Source of the DNA: Pseudomonadota bacterium
Lineage (GTDB): Bacteria; Myxococcota_A; UBA9042; GCA-2863065
Reading direction: 5' to 3'
Length of the DNA: 64,000 nucleotides
Assembly (NCBI GenBank): GCA_005776585.1
Contig: SXOX01000331.1
Location: 1 to 64,000, forward strand
The notes below the pieces were generated by a model. That model saw only the letters and a list, made by a program, of their open reading frames with translations, was not told the origin of the DNA and made no database searches. Shown here one piece after another: positions 28,603 through 38,887 of this stretch. Every line of letters starts with the position of its first letter. The stretch's first letter is position 1. The position numbers were made by a program, and so were the translations under genes.

Positions 28603-29978
28603 GGTTGCTCATCGTCCTCATCCTGCTCGGCCTCATGCATGCGACGCGCTCGTTTACGAGTGGCGACGCCGGGACGCCCGCCGCGACCTCGCTCGGCCTC
28701 GGCTTCGTGCTGCTCTCCGCGTTCTTTGCCGGCGGCGTCTTCAAGCGCTTCGGCCTCCCGCGCCTCACGGGGTACATCGCCATCGGCATCACCGCCGGCC
28801 CGTACGTCCTGGGCCTCCTCACGCCGTCCATGGTGACGAGCCTCAAGCTGTTCAATGGCGTCGCCATCGCCCTCATCGCGCTGACCGCCGGCCTCGAAAT
28901 CGAACTCCAGCGCATGCGGCCGTTGCTTCGGAGCATCGGCTACATCACGCTCACCGCCGTCGTCGGCACCGTGATCCTGCTCGCGATCACCGTCTACCTG
29001 GCACGCGACCTGCTGCCGTTCATGGTGGACATGACGACACTCCAGACTGTCGCGGTCGCGGGCGTCCTTGGCGCGGTGATGGCCGCCCAGTCGCCGGCGG
29101 TCGTCGTCGCGCTCCGAGACGAGGCCGAGTCCGATGGGCCGCTCACCCAGACGGTCCTGGGCGTCGTCGTGCTCGCGGACCTCGTCGTCATCTTGCTGTT
29201 CGCGGTGCTCTCCACGCTGGCCAAGTCCACCTTTGGCGGTGGGGCTGGCACGGACGACGGGACCTCGGACGTCTGGCTCACGATTGGCAACCTCGCCTGG
29301 GAGATTCTCGGCTCGATGGTCGTCGGCGTGCTCGTCGGTGTGCTCTTTCAGCTCTATGTCTCGTTCATCGCCGAAGGCGGCGCGCTGTTCATCCTGACCG
29401 TGAGCTTCGCGGTCGCCGAGGTCGGCCAGCGCCTCGCGCTCGACCCGCTGCTCGTCGCCCTCGCAGCCGGCATGTACGTCCGAAACGTCACGACGGGCGG
29501 CGACCGCGTCCAGAAGCTCATCGAAGCGACGGCACTGCCCGTCTACGTCGTGTTCTTCGCCGTCACGGGCGCGGGCATTCACCTCGACGTGCTCCCGCTC
29601 GTGGGGCTCCCCGCCGGGATCTTCGTCGCGACCCGCGCGTTCGGTCTGCTGGTCGGCACGCGCATCGGCGCACGTCTGGCCAAGGCCCCAGACGTTGTCG
29701 AGCGTTACGCGGGCTTTGGCCTGCTCCCGCAAGCCGGACTGGCGCTCGCGCTCGCGCTGCTGTTCTCGCGCACGTTTCCCGAGTTCGGCTCCGCGGCGAG
29801 CGCGCTCGTGCTCGGCATCGTCGCCATCAACGAGATCGTCGCGCCGGTGCTCTATCGCGTGGCCTTGGTGAAGAGCGGTGAGGCAGGGAAGGGCAAGCGG
29901 AGCGCCAGCCGCATTCCGGACACGGTGGAGAGCACGCCGGCCGTCCAAACGGTGGTCGTCGCCCCGAGCGAGGCCTGA
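28599..29978 (+). CDS. Cation:proton antiporter (CPA2/Kef-type)
   Basis: RFGLPRLTGYIAIGITAGPYVLGLL, ALIALTAGLEIELQRM, GVLGAVMAAQSPAVVVALRDE; GTG start overlaps upstream stop by 4 bp. Confidence 0.85.
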   Translation: MRLLIVLILLGLMHATRSFTSGDAGTPAATSLGLGFVLLSAFFAGGVFKRFGLPRLTGYIAIGITAGPYVLGLLTPSMVTSLKLFNGVAIALIALTAGLEIELQRMRPLLRSIGYITLTAVVGTVILLAITVYLARDLLPFMVDMTTLQTVAVAGVLGAVMAAQSPAVVVALRDEAESDGPLTQTVLGVVVLADLVVILLFAVLSTLAKSTFGGGAGTDDGTSDVWLTIGNLAWEILGSMVVGVLVGVLFQLYVSFIAEGGALFILTVSFAVAEVGQRLALDPLLVALAAGMYVRNVTTGGDRVQKLIEATALPVYVVFFAVTGAGIHLDVLPLVGLPAGIFVATRAFGLLVGTRIGARLAKAPDVVERYAGFGLLPQAGLALALALLFSRTFPEFGSAASALVLGIVAINEIVAPVLYRVALVKSGEAGKGKRSASRIPDTVESTPAVQTVVVAPSEA

Positions 29979-30497
29979 TCAGGTCAGGCGCTTCTGCTGC
30001 CGCAGATCGCCCAGCACGCGCTGGTACTCGATCTCGAAGTCCGTCGTGCCCTCTTGAAGGTTCTTGATGCGGGCCTTGACCTGGCGGTCGAGCTCGTCGT
30101 CGAGGTTCGTGTGCTTGCGGAGCACGTCGCGGATGCGGCGCCGGAGCTCCGAGTCCTCGGCATAGATCTCCTCGACGTTCTTCGAGTACATGAGGACCTC
30201 GATCATCTGGCGGATGATCCACTCGTAGGCCTCGTCATTGATGCCGAAGTGCCGCTCGCGAGCGAGCCCCTCGCGCACGCGGGTGAGCTGGCCGTAGTCC
30301 ATGCGCCGCGTCGAGACGATGTCTTTGGCCTTCTCCAGGATCTCGTAGTCGACCCGCGCGTACTCGTCGAGGACGGACTTCACGTCGAGTGAGACCTCCG
30401 CCACGTTCGCGGGATCGACCTCGATGCAGCCGTCGTTGATGAGGAGCTGAGTGACCTCGTCGCTGATGACGGGAATCTTTCCTCGGTAAAGTCTCAT
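29979..30497 (-). CDS. DUF507 family protein
   Basis: MRLYRGKIPVISDEVTQLLINDGCIEV...EVLMYSKNVEEIYAEDSELRRRIRDVL matches DUF507. Confidence 0.85.
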   Translation of the reverse strand: MRLYRGKIPVISDEVTQLLINDGCIEVDPANVAEVSLDVKSVLDEYARVDYEILEKAKDIVSTRRMDYGQLTRVREGLARERHFGINDEAYEWIIRQMIEVLMYSKNVEEIYAEDSELRRRIRDVLRKHTNLDDELDRQVKARIKNLQEGTTDFEIEYQRVLGDLRQQKRLT

Positions 30498-30569
30498 GGG
30501 GACCCCCTAGCCGCAGGCGGCGGCGCTATAGCACGCGGGCGGGCCGCTCGCAACGGAAAGATGGCATGG

Positions 30570-30575
30570 TAGGCT
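30570..30575 (+). promoter_or_regulatory. -10-like TAGGCT, 7 nt before ATG (predicted leaderless)
   Basis: Shared TAnnnT-N5-8-start pattern, see finding. Confidence 0.5.
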
Positions 30576-30582
30576 GATTCCA

Positions 30583-31377
30583 ATGCGCTCCGGCTTCGTC
30601 ACCCTGACCACGGACTTTGGCCTCTCGGGCGGCTACGTCGGCGCCATGAAAGGGGCGCTGCTGCGCTCGGCACCCGACGCGCGCCTCGTGGACCTCACCC
30701 ACGCCATCCCCCCGCACGACGTCCGCGAGGCGGCGCGTGTGCTGGCATCGAGCTGCCCGTGGTTTCCCGAGGGCACCGTGCACGTCGCCGTCGTCGATCC
30801 GGGGGTCGGCACCGCGCGCGCGGGCGTCGTCGTGCGCGCCCACCGGGGCGGTCACGTCTTCGTCGGTCCCGACAATGGCATCTTCCAGCTCGTGTTGGAG
30901 CGTCTCGGCGGCGGCGACGCGCACCGGATCGCGCGGCCCGATCTCCTCCCGACCAGCGCCAGCCCCACGTTTCATGGCCGCGACGTCTTCGCCCCGCTCG
31001 CAGGCCAGCTTACGCTGGGCTTCGAGCCGCGCGCTGTGGGGCCGGCCTGGTCGCTGGCTCCGCTGGAGGGCTGGCCCGTGCCGCGGGTCACGGCGGACAC
31101 CGTCGTGGGCGACGTCGTCGCGGTCGACGCCTTCGGCAACCTGGTCACTAACCTGTCGCGCCACCACGTGCCTCGGCCGGGGATCGTCCGTGTGGGCGGC
31201 CGCACGGTGGACGCGTGGGTGCGCACGTACGGCGAGGCGCCCGCAGGGGCACGGCTCGTCGCGCTGTTCGGCTCCGACGACTGGCTCGAGGTGGCGAGCC
31301 CGAGCGCCTCGGCCGCGTCGTTGTTGGGGCTCGGGCGCGGCGCATCGGTCACGGTGTCCCTCTCCCAGTACGACTAG
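30583..31377 (+). CDS. SAM hydroxide adenosyltransferase (DUF62 family)
   Basis: TLTTDFGLSGGYVGAMKGALL, DLTHAIPPHDVREAA, VVDPGVGTARAGVVVRA, FHGRDVFAPLA. Confidence 0.92.
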   Translation: MRSGFVTLTTDFGLSGGYVGAMKGALLRSAPDARLVDLTHAIPPHDVREAARVLASSCPWFPEGTVHVAVVDPGVGTARAGVVVRAHRGGHVFVGPDNGIFQLVLERLGGGDAHRIARPDLLPTSASPTFHGRDVFAPLAGQLTLGFEPRAVGPAWSLAPLEGWPVPRVTADTVVGDVVAVDAFGNLVTNLSRHHVPRPGIVRVGGRTVDAWVRTYGEAPAGARLVALFGSDDWLEVASPSASAASLLGLGRGASVTVSLSQYD

Positions 31378-31425
31378 GCGCTGGCCCCCCTTTGCCCCGC
31401 TGCCGACCTTACGTAAGCTGGGGCA

Positions 31426-34400
31426 ATGCACCTCCCGAACGCTGACTCCAATTCACGTCGCCTCATCGTCTCTGGTGTGCTCGTCGTCGTCGCCGCGTTC
31501 TCCGCTATGGCCTGCGGCACCGGTCCGACGAGCGCGGCGGCCACGTCGAGCGACCTTGGCGGGTCCGTCGCGCTAGAGGTCACGGGTGTAGACTCGGGCC
31601 ATCCAGTCGATGTTGCTACCGTGAGCCTCGATGGGCTCGGGCCCAGCGGCATCGACGCCCAGCTTCAGGACGGTGACACCGAACCCGCTCCGCACGACGC
31701 GCCCAAGAGCGAGGATCCCGGGCCTGGGGCGTCCTTCACTCCGTGCAAGCAGAACGGCGACTGCGCCTCGGGCCTCTGCTACGAGCCCAAGGTCGGCGCG
31801 AGCTACTGCACGACGCCGTGCATCGATGTCTGCCCCAAGGGCTACGTCTGCAAGGGCGTGACGAGCCTCGGGAGCGACGTCAGCTCCGCGTGCGTGCCGG
31901 ACGTGTCCACGCCCTGCAAGGCCTGCACGACGGCAGCGGACTGCGGTGGTTCACAGGATGCCTGTGTCGAGATCGGCGCCTCTGGCACTTTCTGCGTCTC
32001 CGCGTGCGAGACGGCGCTCGACTGTCAAGGTCAGGGCGGTGGTGGATGCGTCTCGGGGCATTGCCTTCCGGCGTCCGGCTCCTGCGTCTGCACATCCGAG
32101 CTCGTTGGGAAGACGCGCCCCTGTACCACCAAGAACGCGCTTGGAACTTGCTTTGGCCTGGAGACCTGCACGGGTCCCAACGGCTGGGAGGGCTGCACGG
32201 CACCGCAGGCCACGTCGGAGACCTGCAACGGCAAGGACGACGACTGCAACGGCCTCCAGGATGACGGCCTGGCGCTGGGGAAGTGCACGTTGGACAACGC
32301 GCACGGGAGCTGTCCGGGCTTTCAGAAGTGCGACGGGCTCTTGGGCCTCACTTGCACGGGCAAGGCCCCCGCGGCCGACGTGTGCAACGGACTCGACGAT
32401 GACTGCGACGGCACGACGGATCAAGGCGCGCCCGATCCCGACAAGGACGGCCTCGCGAACTGCGTGGACCCCGACGACGATGGCGACGGCGCGCCCGACG
32501 GGCTCGACTGCGCTCCCGACGACGCCGCGACGGGGCCGGGAAAGGTGGAGCTGTGCGACGGCGTCGACAACGACTGCGACTCTCAGACGGACGAGGCGTT
32601 CCCCAACACCGACGGGGACGCCCAGGCGGACTGCGTGGACTCCGATGACGACGGCGATGGCGTGGCCGACGGTGCGGACTGCCAGCCGCAGGACAAGGAC
32701 GTCTACTCCGGCGCCAAGGAGCTGTGCAACGGCAAGGACGACAACTGCAACGACATCACCGACGAGAGCTTCGGAGACCTCGACGCCGACGGCGCGGCCG
32801 ACTGTGTGGATCCGGACGTGGACGGCGACGGGGACCCGAACGGGACGGACTGCGCGCCGGAGAACAAGGCGATCGCCCACGGCCAAAAGGAGCTGTGCGA
32901 CGGGCTGGACAACGACTGTCAGGGCGGCGTCGACACGGGCTTCCCGGACCTCGACAAGGACGGCGCGGCAGACTGCGTGGACCTGGATGACGACGGCGAT
33001 CTCGTCATCGATACAAAGGACAACTGCCCCGACATGAAGAACGCGGACCAGGCCGACAGCGACCTGGACGGGCTCGGAGATGCCTGTGATCCCGTGCAGC
33101 CCGGTCCCCTGCATCACATCGTGATTCGCTCGGCGGCGGGCGGGCTCGGTCAGGAGGTCGGCGCGAGTCAGCTCAGCGTGGCCGAGACGCTCACGCTGCA
33201 CGCGGCGGGCTATGACCAGAAGGGGCTCTACCTCTCGGAGGTGAGCTGCACGTGGACTGTGACCGGAAGTCTCGACGCGGTCAGTGCCGGGCCCGCGACC
33301 CAGGTCACGTTTGCGCCCAAGACGCCCGGGACCGCTGGGACGCTCGTCGCCGTGCCCGTGGGGCCCAACGTGACTCAGGACGCCACCGGCATCGTCTCGG
33401 TCACCTACCCCCCGCTCGGCAGCACCAGCCTGACCAAGAGCGTCATCTATGCGGACAAGACGGAGCTGGTGGCCGACGGCAAGAGCACGACGACGGTCAC
33501 CGTCGCGCTCGTCGACGACTTCGGCCAGGCCATCATCGACGCGCAGACGGTGGTGGTCCTCACGACCTCAGGCACGCTCAAGGGGAGCGTGAGCTATCTC
33601 GGCAGCGGGCTCTACATCCAGACGCTCCAGGCGCCGCCCGTGCCGGGCCTCGCGACGCTCACGGCGACGGTGAACGGTCAGGCGCTCGCGGCCTCGGCGA
33701 CCGTGGCCTTCATCGAAGAGATTGATCTCATTGCGGCGGGCCAGACGACCGTAGACTGCGGAAACTATGCGTTCTACAAGAACAAGAACCTCGTCGTGAA
33801 GGGCGGGAAGGTGGTCATCAATACTGACGGCTGCGGCCCGATGGCCTTCAACAAGCTGGAGGTCCTGAACGGTGGCGTCGTCACCCATGATGGCTGCTCG
33901 GCGTCGCCCAATCGGCTCGAGCTCCTCCTGGGAGGGCTGCTCGTCGACGCGACCTCGGCGATCGACGTCGATGGCAAGGGCTATGAGCCCGGCGCCGCGC
34001 CGCCCGGAACGACCGCGGCGGAGGCGGCCACGGGTGGCAGCCATGGAGGCCTTGCGACCGGCGCGGGCACGACCAACCCGACCTACGACTCCATCCCCGA
34101 TCCGCGTCATGCGGGGGCCGCGGGTGGGAGTGGACCGTTGGCCATCGGCGGCTGTGGCGGCGGCGTCGTCCGGCTTCAGCTCGCACCGGGCGGCGTGGCG
34201 ACCATTCACGGACACATCAGCGCCGACGGCCTCCCGGGCGTGCAAGGTCCGAGCGGCCAGCAGGTCACCTACGGCTCGGGCGCTGGCGGCTCGGTGCTCG
34301 TCCATGCGACCAAGGTCATCGGGAATGGCCTGCTCTCGGCCAATGGCGGGCTCGCCACGATCACTGGCTGCAAGGGCTGGACGACGTGCTACAAGCCGTC

Positions 34401-35094
34401 GCGTCATGGCGGCGGAGGCGGGCGCATCGCGATCGTCGGGTACACGACGCTGGCCAATCACTTCGCCCTGCCGGGCGCGCTCACCTACGTGACCGCCTAC
34501 GGTGGCAGTGGACCCGAAGGAGGACCGTGCGCCGCGGGGACCGTCTGGTTCAAGGGCAAGACGGAGGCCTACGGCTCGCTGGCCGTCATCAACAACGCCA
34601 AGTCGCTCGTAGAGACGGTCCTCCCCACGGTCCCTGAAGGGACGGTCCTCGACGTCTCCGCCACGAAGCTCACCGAGTACGGCAAGTTCCCGCCCGATCG
34701 GTACGCCGGCACCTGGATCCGTCCCGACGTCGCCGCAGGCGCCGGGACGCTCACGGACAACCCGGTGCTTCAGGTCCTCGGCAATGACGCGGACAACCTG
34801 TTCTTCTCGCCGCTCGACGCTCTCGCGACCCTGACCGCCGTCGGCAGCACCTATCGCGGTGTCTGGAAGCTGTCGCGGCTCGAGCTCGGTGGCTCCGCCC
34901 TCGTCTCGACGGTGGGCGACATCATGGTGCTCGACGGGGATCTGCACTCGGCGCCGATCCCCGAGGCGATCGCCGTCGATGTTCCGGCGGGCGCGAAGCT
35001 CACGGTCAACGTCTTCGAGGTTCCGGGGGCCAAGCCTACGACCATGACCGGCGTCATCGTCGCCAAGAAGAAGGTCTGCGGCGGATGCCCGTAG
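31426..35094 (+). CDS. MopE-like lipoprotein: Cys-rich module, Asp-rich Ca-binding-type repeats, Big_1/invasin-like Ig domain, Gly-rich C-terminus
   Basis: Repeated ELCDG(V/L)DNDC and DxDxDG-type motifs; AYADKTELVADGKSTTTVTVALVDDFGQ-type Ig domain. Confidence 0.85.
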   Translation: MHLPNADSNSRRLIVSGVLVVVAAFSAMACGTGPTSAAATSSDLGGSVALEVTGVDSGHPVDVATVSLDGLGPSGIDAQLQDGDTEPAPHDAPKSEDPGPGASFTPCKQNGDCASGLCYEPKVGASYCTTPCIDVCPKGYVCKGVTSLGSDVSSACVPDVSTPCKACTTAADCGGSQDACVEIGASGTFCVSACETALDCQGQGGGGCVSGHCLPASGSCVCTSELVGKTRPCTTKNALGTCFGLETCTGPNGWEGCTAPQATSETCNGKDDDCNGLQDDGLALGKCTLDNAHGSCPGFQKCDGLLGLTCTGKAPAADVCNGLDDDCDGTTDQGAPDPDKDGLANCVDPDDDGDGAPDGLDCAPDDAATGPGKVELCDGVDNDCDSQTDEAFPNTDGDAQADCVDSDDDGDGVADGADCQPQDKDVYSGAKELCNGKDDNCNDITDESFGDLDADGAADCVDPDVDGDGDPNGTDCAPENKAIAHGQKELCDGLDNDCQGGVDTGFPDLDKDGAADCVDLDDDGDLVIDTKDNCPDMKNADQADSDLDGLGDACDPVQPGPLHHIVIRSAAGGLGQEVGASQLSVAETLTLHAAGYDQKGLYLSEVSCTWTVTGSLDAVSAGPATQVTFAPKTPGTAGTLVAVPVGPNVTQDATGIVSVTYPPLGSTSLTKSVIYADKTELVADGKSTTTVTVALVDDFGQAIIDAQTVVVLTTSGTLKGSVSYLGSGLYIQTLQAPPVPGLATLTATVNGQALAASATVAFIEEIDLIAAGQTTVDCGNYAFYKNKNLVVKGGKVVINTDGCGPMAFNKLEVLNGGVVTHDGCSASPNRLELLLGGLLVDATSAIDVDGKGYEPGAAPPGTTAAEAATGGSHGGLATGAGTTNPTYDSIPDPRHAGAAGGSGPLAIGGCGGGVVRLQLAPGGVATIHGHISADGLPGVQGPSGQQVTYGSGAGGSVLVHATKVIGNGLLSANGGLATITGCKGWTTCYKPSRHGGGGGRIAIVGYTTLANHFALPGALTYVTAYGGSGPEGGPCAAGTVWFKGKTEAYGSLAVINNAKSLVETVLPTVPEGTVLDVSATKLTEYGKFPPDRYAGTWIRPDVAAGAGTLTDNPVLQVLGNDADNLFFSPLDALATLTAVGSTYRGVWKLSRLELGGSALVSTVGDIMVLDGDLHSAPIPEAIAVDVPAGAKLTVNVFEVPGAKPTTMTGVIVAKKKVCGGCP

Positions 35095-35095
35095 T

Positions 35096-38000
35096 CTAGA
35101 GGACTTCGGCGTCGCGGAGGGCGCGGCGCGCGCTGGTGGCGTCGAGGTAGCGCAGCCGCGCGACCTCGTCGGGTGCCAGCTCCTCAGCCAGTCGCAGGAG
35201 CCGAACGCGCGCGTCTTGCCACGTGGCGCTCGCCTCCGCGGCGCGGCCCAGGCTCATCAGGCTGCGCGCGGTCGCGACCGAGAGCTCGAGATCGACGTCG
35301 AGCGATCCGCCCATGGCCGCAGCCAAGGCGCGCGCCTGTGCCGACTCCCGAATCGCGTCGGCGAAGCGTCCCGCGGCGGCGAGCACGGTTGCGAGCACGG
35401 CCCGGGCCTCGGCCTCCTCAGTCGTGCCTTGGGCGGTCTCGACGGATTCGGTCGCGGCGGCCAGGGCCGCGACCGAGTCTCCCGCTTCGCTCGCGATCAA
35501 CGCGTCGTACATCCTGACCCCGATGTTCAGTCGCTCGAAGTGGTGGCGGCGGGCGATGAGCGCCGCGTGGGCCGAGGCCTGCCGCGCCCCGTCGAGGTCC
35601 CCCGTGTGCATGAGCGCGAGGCTCAGGTTGTGCCACGCGTAGCCCTCGGCGTTGACATTGCCGATACGCTGGCTGCGCGCGATGGCGTCGCGCAAGCGCT
35701 CCACGGCGCCACGGTAGTCCCCCATGCGGCGCATCACGAAGGCCTGCGTCACGCGGACCTCCAGCGCGCGGCGCAGATCGAAGATGGCCTCTGCGGCCTC
35801 CGCGGCCCGCTCGGCCGTGACCGCCGCCTCGGCCAGCGAGCGCTCGTGGATGTGGACAGCGAGGAGCGCATGCAGCGCACGGGCGCGCGCCGCGGGATCG
35901 CTCCCGGCGACGGCGACGGCGCGCTCGGCGATCGGCGTCCCGTGGCCCAAGCGGCCGTAGCAGGTCGTGACCGCCAGCGACGCCAGGGCCCGCGAGAGCC
36001 AGTCGCTCCGACCCTGAACTTCGTAGAACGCGGTCGCCCGCAGCAGGGGTTCGCGGGCCGCGGCGTAGGAGCCACGCCATCGCGCCATCGCGCCCTGCCA
36101 GAAGAGCCGATCGGCCTCGCGATGCTCGTCGAGCGGCGTCGCCTCGTCGGCCAAGGCCGCCACCTCGGCGTCCCCGATTTCACAGAGCCCGGCGGTCGCC
36201 GCGACGCCCAAGCGGCGCAGGCGGAGATCGATGCGGGTGACGTCGTCCTTGGTCCCGTCGATGGCGTGCGCGAGCGCCTCGGCCGCCGCAGCGAGATCGC
36301 CGTCGCGCTCGGCGACCGCGGCCAGCCGGTCGAACCAGGGCGCGGCCTCGCGGACCTCGCCGGCCAGGCGCAGGTGATTTGCGGCATCGACCACTGACGA
36401 GGACATGGCCAGCCCGTCTCGGGCCGCAAGCTCGGCGAAGTGACGGCCCGCGCGCGCGTGCAGCGACCGCCGCTGCTCCGAGGTGAGCATGCCGTAGGCC
36501 ACGTCGCGAAACACCGCCTGACGAAAGACGATGTGCCCCTCCGCGCGGCGCCAGACGTCGGCGCGTACGAGGCGATCCACGGGAGCCGCGATGGGCGCCG
36601 TCGCCAGCGCGGCGAGGGCGTCCGTCGGCAGGCGCACCCCGAGGACCGAGCCGCGCTTGATGAGGTCCTTGTCGTCCTGACCGAGGTGGTCGAGGCGCGT
36701 CTGGACGGCGGCCTCGATCGAGAGGGGCAGGGCGGCCGCGTCCGGTCCACCCTCCTGCAGTGCGCGAGCCAGCTCCCGCACGAAGAGCGGATTTCCGCCC
36801 GCATGCTCCGCCACGCGCTCCGCCGTCGCGGGGTTGAGCCCGAGCACGGTCGCGAGCCGCGTCGCCGAGCGGCGAGGCAGGTCCTCGAGCGCGACCTCGG
36901 TGCATGCGGCGTCATCCAAGAGCTCGGGGCGTTCGGCGATGGCGTGCCTCTGGCCCGCGAGCACGAGGAGCAGCGGTGCCTCGGCGTGGCGATGGACGAG
37001 CACCGTGAGAACGTCGAGGGTGAGCGTATCGATCCACTGTACATCGTCCACCGCGATGAGCACCGGGGACTCGAGGTCGAATCGGAGCACGTCGCCCAAA
37101 ACCGAGACCATCTGGTCCTTCATTACTTGACCGTCGAAGCGGGCGGCGTCGAGCACGCGGGACTCGCCGATGGGCACCGGCAGGCCGAGCGGCGCGGCGA
37201 GCAGGAAGAGGCGCTCGCGGTCGAGACCCGTCTCCAGCGCCAGCGACCCCAGTCGCCGGCGGCCCTCGTCCAGGGTGATAACGCCCTCGGGCGGGAGGCC
37301 GAGGCGCTGCCGAAGGATGGCCGACAGGTGCCAGCCGGGAGCAAAGCGCCGCGTGCTCTGGCCCCGCGCAGTGAGTACACGCAGCTCGGGGAGCTTGCGT
37401 TGCTGCGCCGCGACGGCCTCGGTCAGCAGCCGGCTCTTGCCGACCCCGGGCGCGCCGGTGATGAGGATGATGCCCGCCTCGCGATCGTCGAAGGTGCGCT
37501 CAGCGCGCTTGTCGAGGGTCAGCAGCTCCGCATCGCGTCCGAGCAGCGGCAGCTCGACGTCGCGCACGGACTCGACCACGGTGAGCCCGTCGGCGCTTCC
37601 CTTCGCGGGTCCGGCGTGTCCGATCCTCCGCCGCGTCTCGGCGTCGAGCGCCACGCCGGCCGCGAGCCCGACGGTCACGTCCGCGGCGGCCTGAACGGCC
37701 TCCCCCGCGACGCCGCCACGGCCGGCGGTGGCCTTGCCGGTCCCGACGCCAACCGCACGACAGTACGGCTGAATCCGCGCGGCCGCGCGCGCCGCACGCT
37801 CCGGCTCGTCGCCCTCGCCGACGGCGCCACCAAACACCGCGACCACCTGCCGGAGCCCCGGAAGCGAGGTCGCGACGCCACCGAAGCTGGTGATGGCGTC
37901 CGCGATCGTGTCGTGCGCGTCCGGGGCGACGTCGGTCGCGATCAGGACCGTGACGATGCGCTGCTCCTCGGTAAGGCCGGGGGGAGCGACCTGAGTGAGG

Positions 38001-38887
38001 GAGCGAGGAGCGATCTGCGTCTCTGGACCGAGCGTGACCGCATCGATGGCCGCGACGACCTCGGCCATCGACGCCGGACGGCGCTCCGGCTCGCGATCGA
38101 TCATGCGATGAATGAGGGCGGCGACGGCCTCGGGCACGTCGGGCCGGCGATCGCGAATGGGCGGCGCCTCCTCGGTCAGCACGCGGACGAGCACCTCGAG
38201 CGGCCGGCCGCTGCCGTGGGGCGGGCTCCCCGTAAGCAGCTGATGTAGGACGGCGCCGAGGCCGTAGACGTCGGTCCGCGCGTCCTCGGACCGATCGCCG
38301 CGGGCCTGCTCGGGGGCCATGAATGCGGGCGTCCCGACGATCTCGCCAGTACGTGTCACGCGGTCGAGCTCCACGGCCGCGCGAGCGGATACCGCGAGGC
38401 CGAAATCGAGCACCTTGAGCGTCGCGCCCGCGTGGATGAACAGGTTGGACGGCTTGATGTCGCGGTGCACCAGCCCGGCGTCATGCGCGGCGCCGAGGCC
38501 GAGCGCCGCCTGACGAGTCCACCGGAGCGCCTCGGCGACAGCCATGGGGCCGCGCACCGCGATGCGCGCCGACAGGTCCTCGCCCTCCAGCAGCTCCATC
38601 GCCAGATACAGGCGACCGTCGTCGACGACGCCATAGGCGTACGCCTCACAGAGATTCTCGTGGCGCACCGCCATCATGGCGCGCGCCTCGCGCTCGAAGC
38701 GCTGTCGCGCGGCGTCGCCGGAGGCCTCGGGCAACAGGACCTTGAGCGCGATGCTGCGGTTCGTCGCCTCGATGCGACCCGCGTAGACCGCGCCCATGCC
38801 GCCGGCGCCGATGTAGCGTTCGACGGTGACACCCGGGACGTTGACGAGCGTCGTTCGTGGGTTGGCGGCGGGCTCGGGCGTGGTCAT
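35096..38887 (-). CDS. Giant Ser/Thr kinase - pseudo-cyclase - AAA ATPase - TPR protein
   Basis: YIGAGGMGAVYAG, VHRDIKPSNL, DFGLA, Walker A GAPGVGKS, LIAVDDVQWID, C-terminal TPR-like helices. Confidence 0.9.
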   Translation of the reverse strand: MTTPEPAANPRTTLVNVPGVTVERYIGAGGMGAVYAGRIEATNRSIALKVLLPEASGDAARQRFEREARAMMAVRHENLCEAYAYGVVDDGRLYLAMELLEGEDLSARIAVRGPMAVAEALRWTRQAALGLGAAHDAGLVHRDIKPSNLFIHAGATLKVLDFGLAVSARAAVELDRVTRTGEIVGTPAFMAPEQARGDRSEDARTDVYGLGAVLHQLLTGSPPHGSGRPLEVLVRVLTEEAPPIRDRRPDVPEAVAALIHRMIDREPERRPASMAEVVAAIDAVTLGPETQIAPRSLTQVAPPGLTEEQRIVTVLIATDVAPDAHDTIADAITSFGGVATSLPGLRQVVAVFGGAVGEGDEPERAARAAARIQPYCRAVGVGTGKATAGRGGVAGEAVQAAADVTVGLAAGVALDAETRRRIGHAGPAKGSADGLTVVESVRDVELPLLGRDAELLTLDKRAERTFDDREAGIILITGAPGVGKSRLLTEAVAAQQRKLPELRVLTARGQSTRRFAPGWHLSAILRQRLGLPPEGVITLDEGRRRLGSLALETGLDRERLFLLAAPLGLPVPIGESRVLDAARFDGQVMKDQMVSVLGDVLRFDLESPVLIAVDDVQWIDTLTLDVLTVLVHRHAEAPLLLVLAGQRHAIAERPELLDDAACTEVALEDLPRRSATRLATVLGLNPATAERVAEHAGGNPLFVRELARALQEGGPDAAALPLSIEAAVQTRLDHLGQDDKDLIKRGSVLGVRLPTDALAALATAPIAAPVDRLVRADVWRRAEGHIVFRQAVFRDVAYGMLTSEQRRSLHARAGRHFAELAARDGLAMSSSVVDAANHLRLAGEVREAAPWFDRLAAVAERDGDLAAAAEALAHAIDGTKDDVTRIDLRLRRLGVAATAGLCEIGDAEVAALADEATPLDEHREADRLFWQGAMARWRGSYAAAREPLLRATAFYEVQGRSDWLSRALASLAVTTCYGRLGHGTPIAERAVAVAGSDPAARARALHALLAVHIHERSLAEAAVTAERAAEAAEAIFDLRRALEVRVTQAFVMRRMGDYRGAVERLRDAIARSQRIGNVNAEGYAWHNLSLALMHTGDLDGARQASAHAALIARRHHFERLNIGVRMYDALIASEAGDSVAALAAATESVETAQGTTEEAEARAVLATVLAAAGRFADAIRESAQARALAAAMGGSLDVDLELSVATARSLMSLGRAAEASATWQDARVRLLRLAEELAPDEVARLRYLDATSARRALRDAEVL

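Noticed and set aside
28449-29948. 499-aa minus-strand ORF
   Set aside because: Antisense shadow of the second antiporter; D/E/R/H-rich nonsense-like composition.
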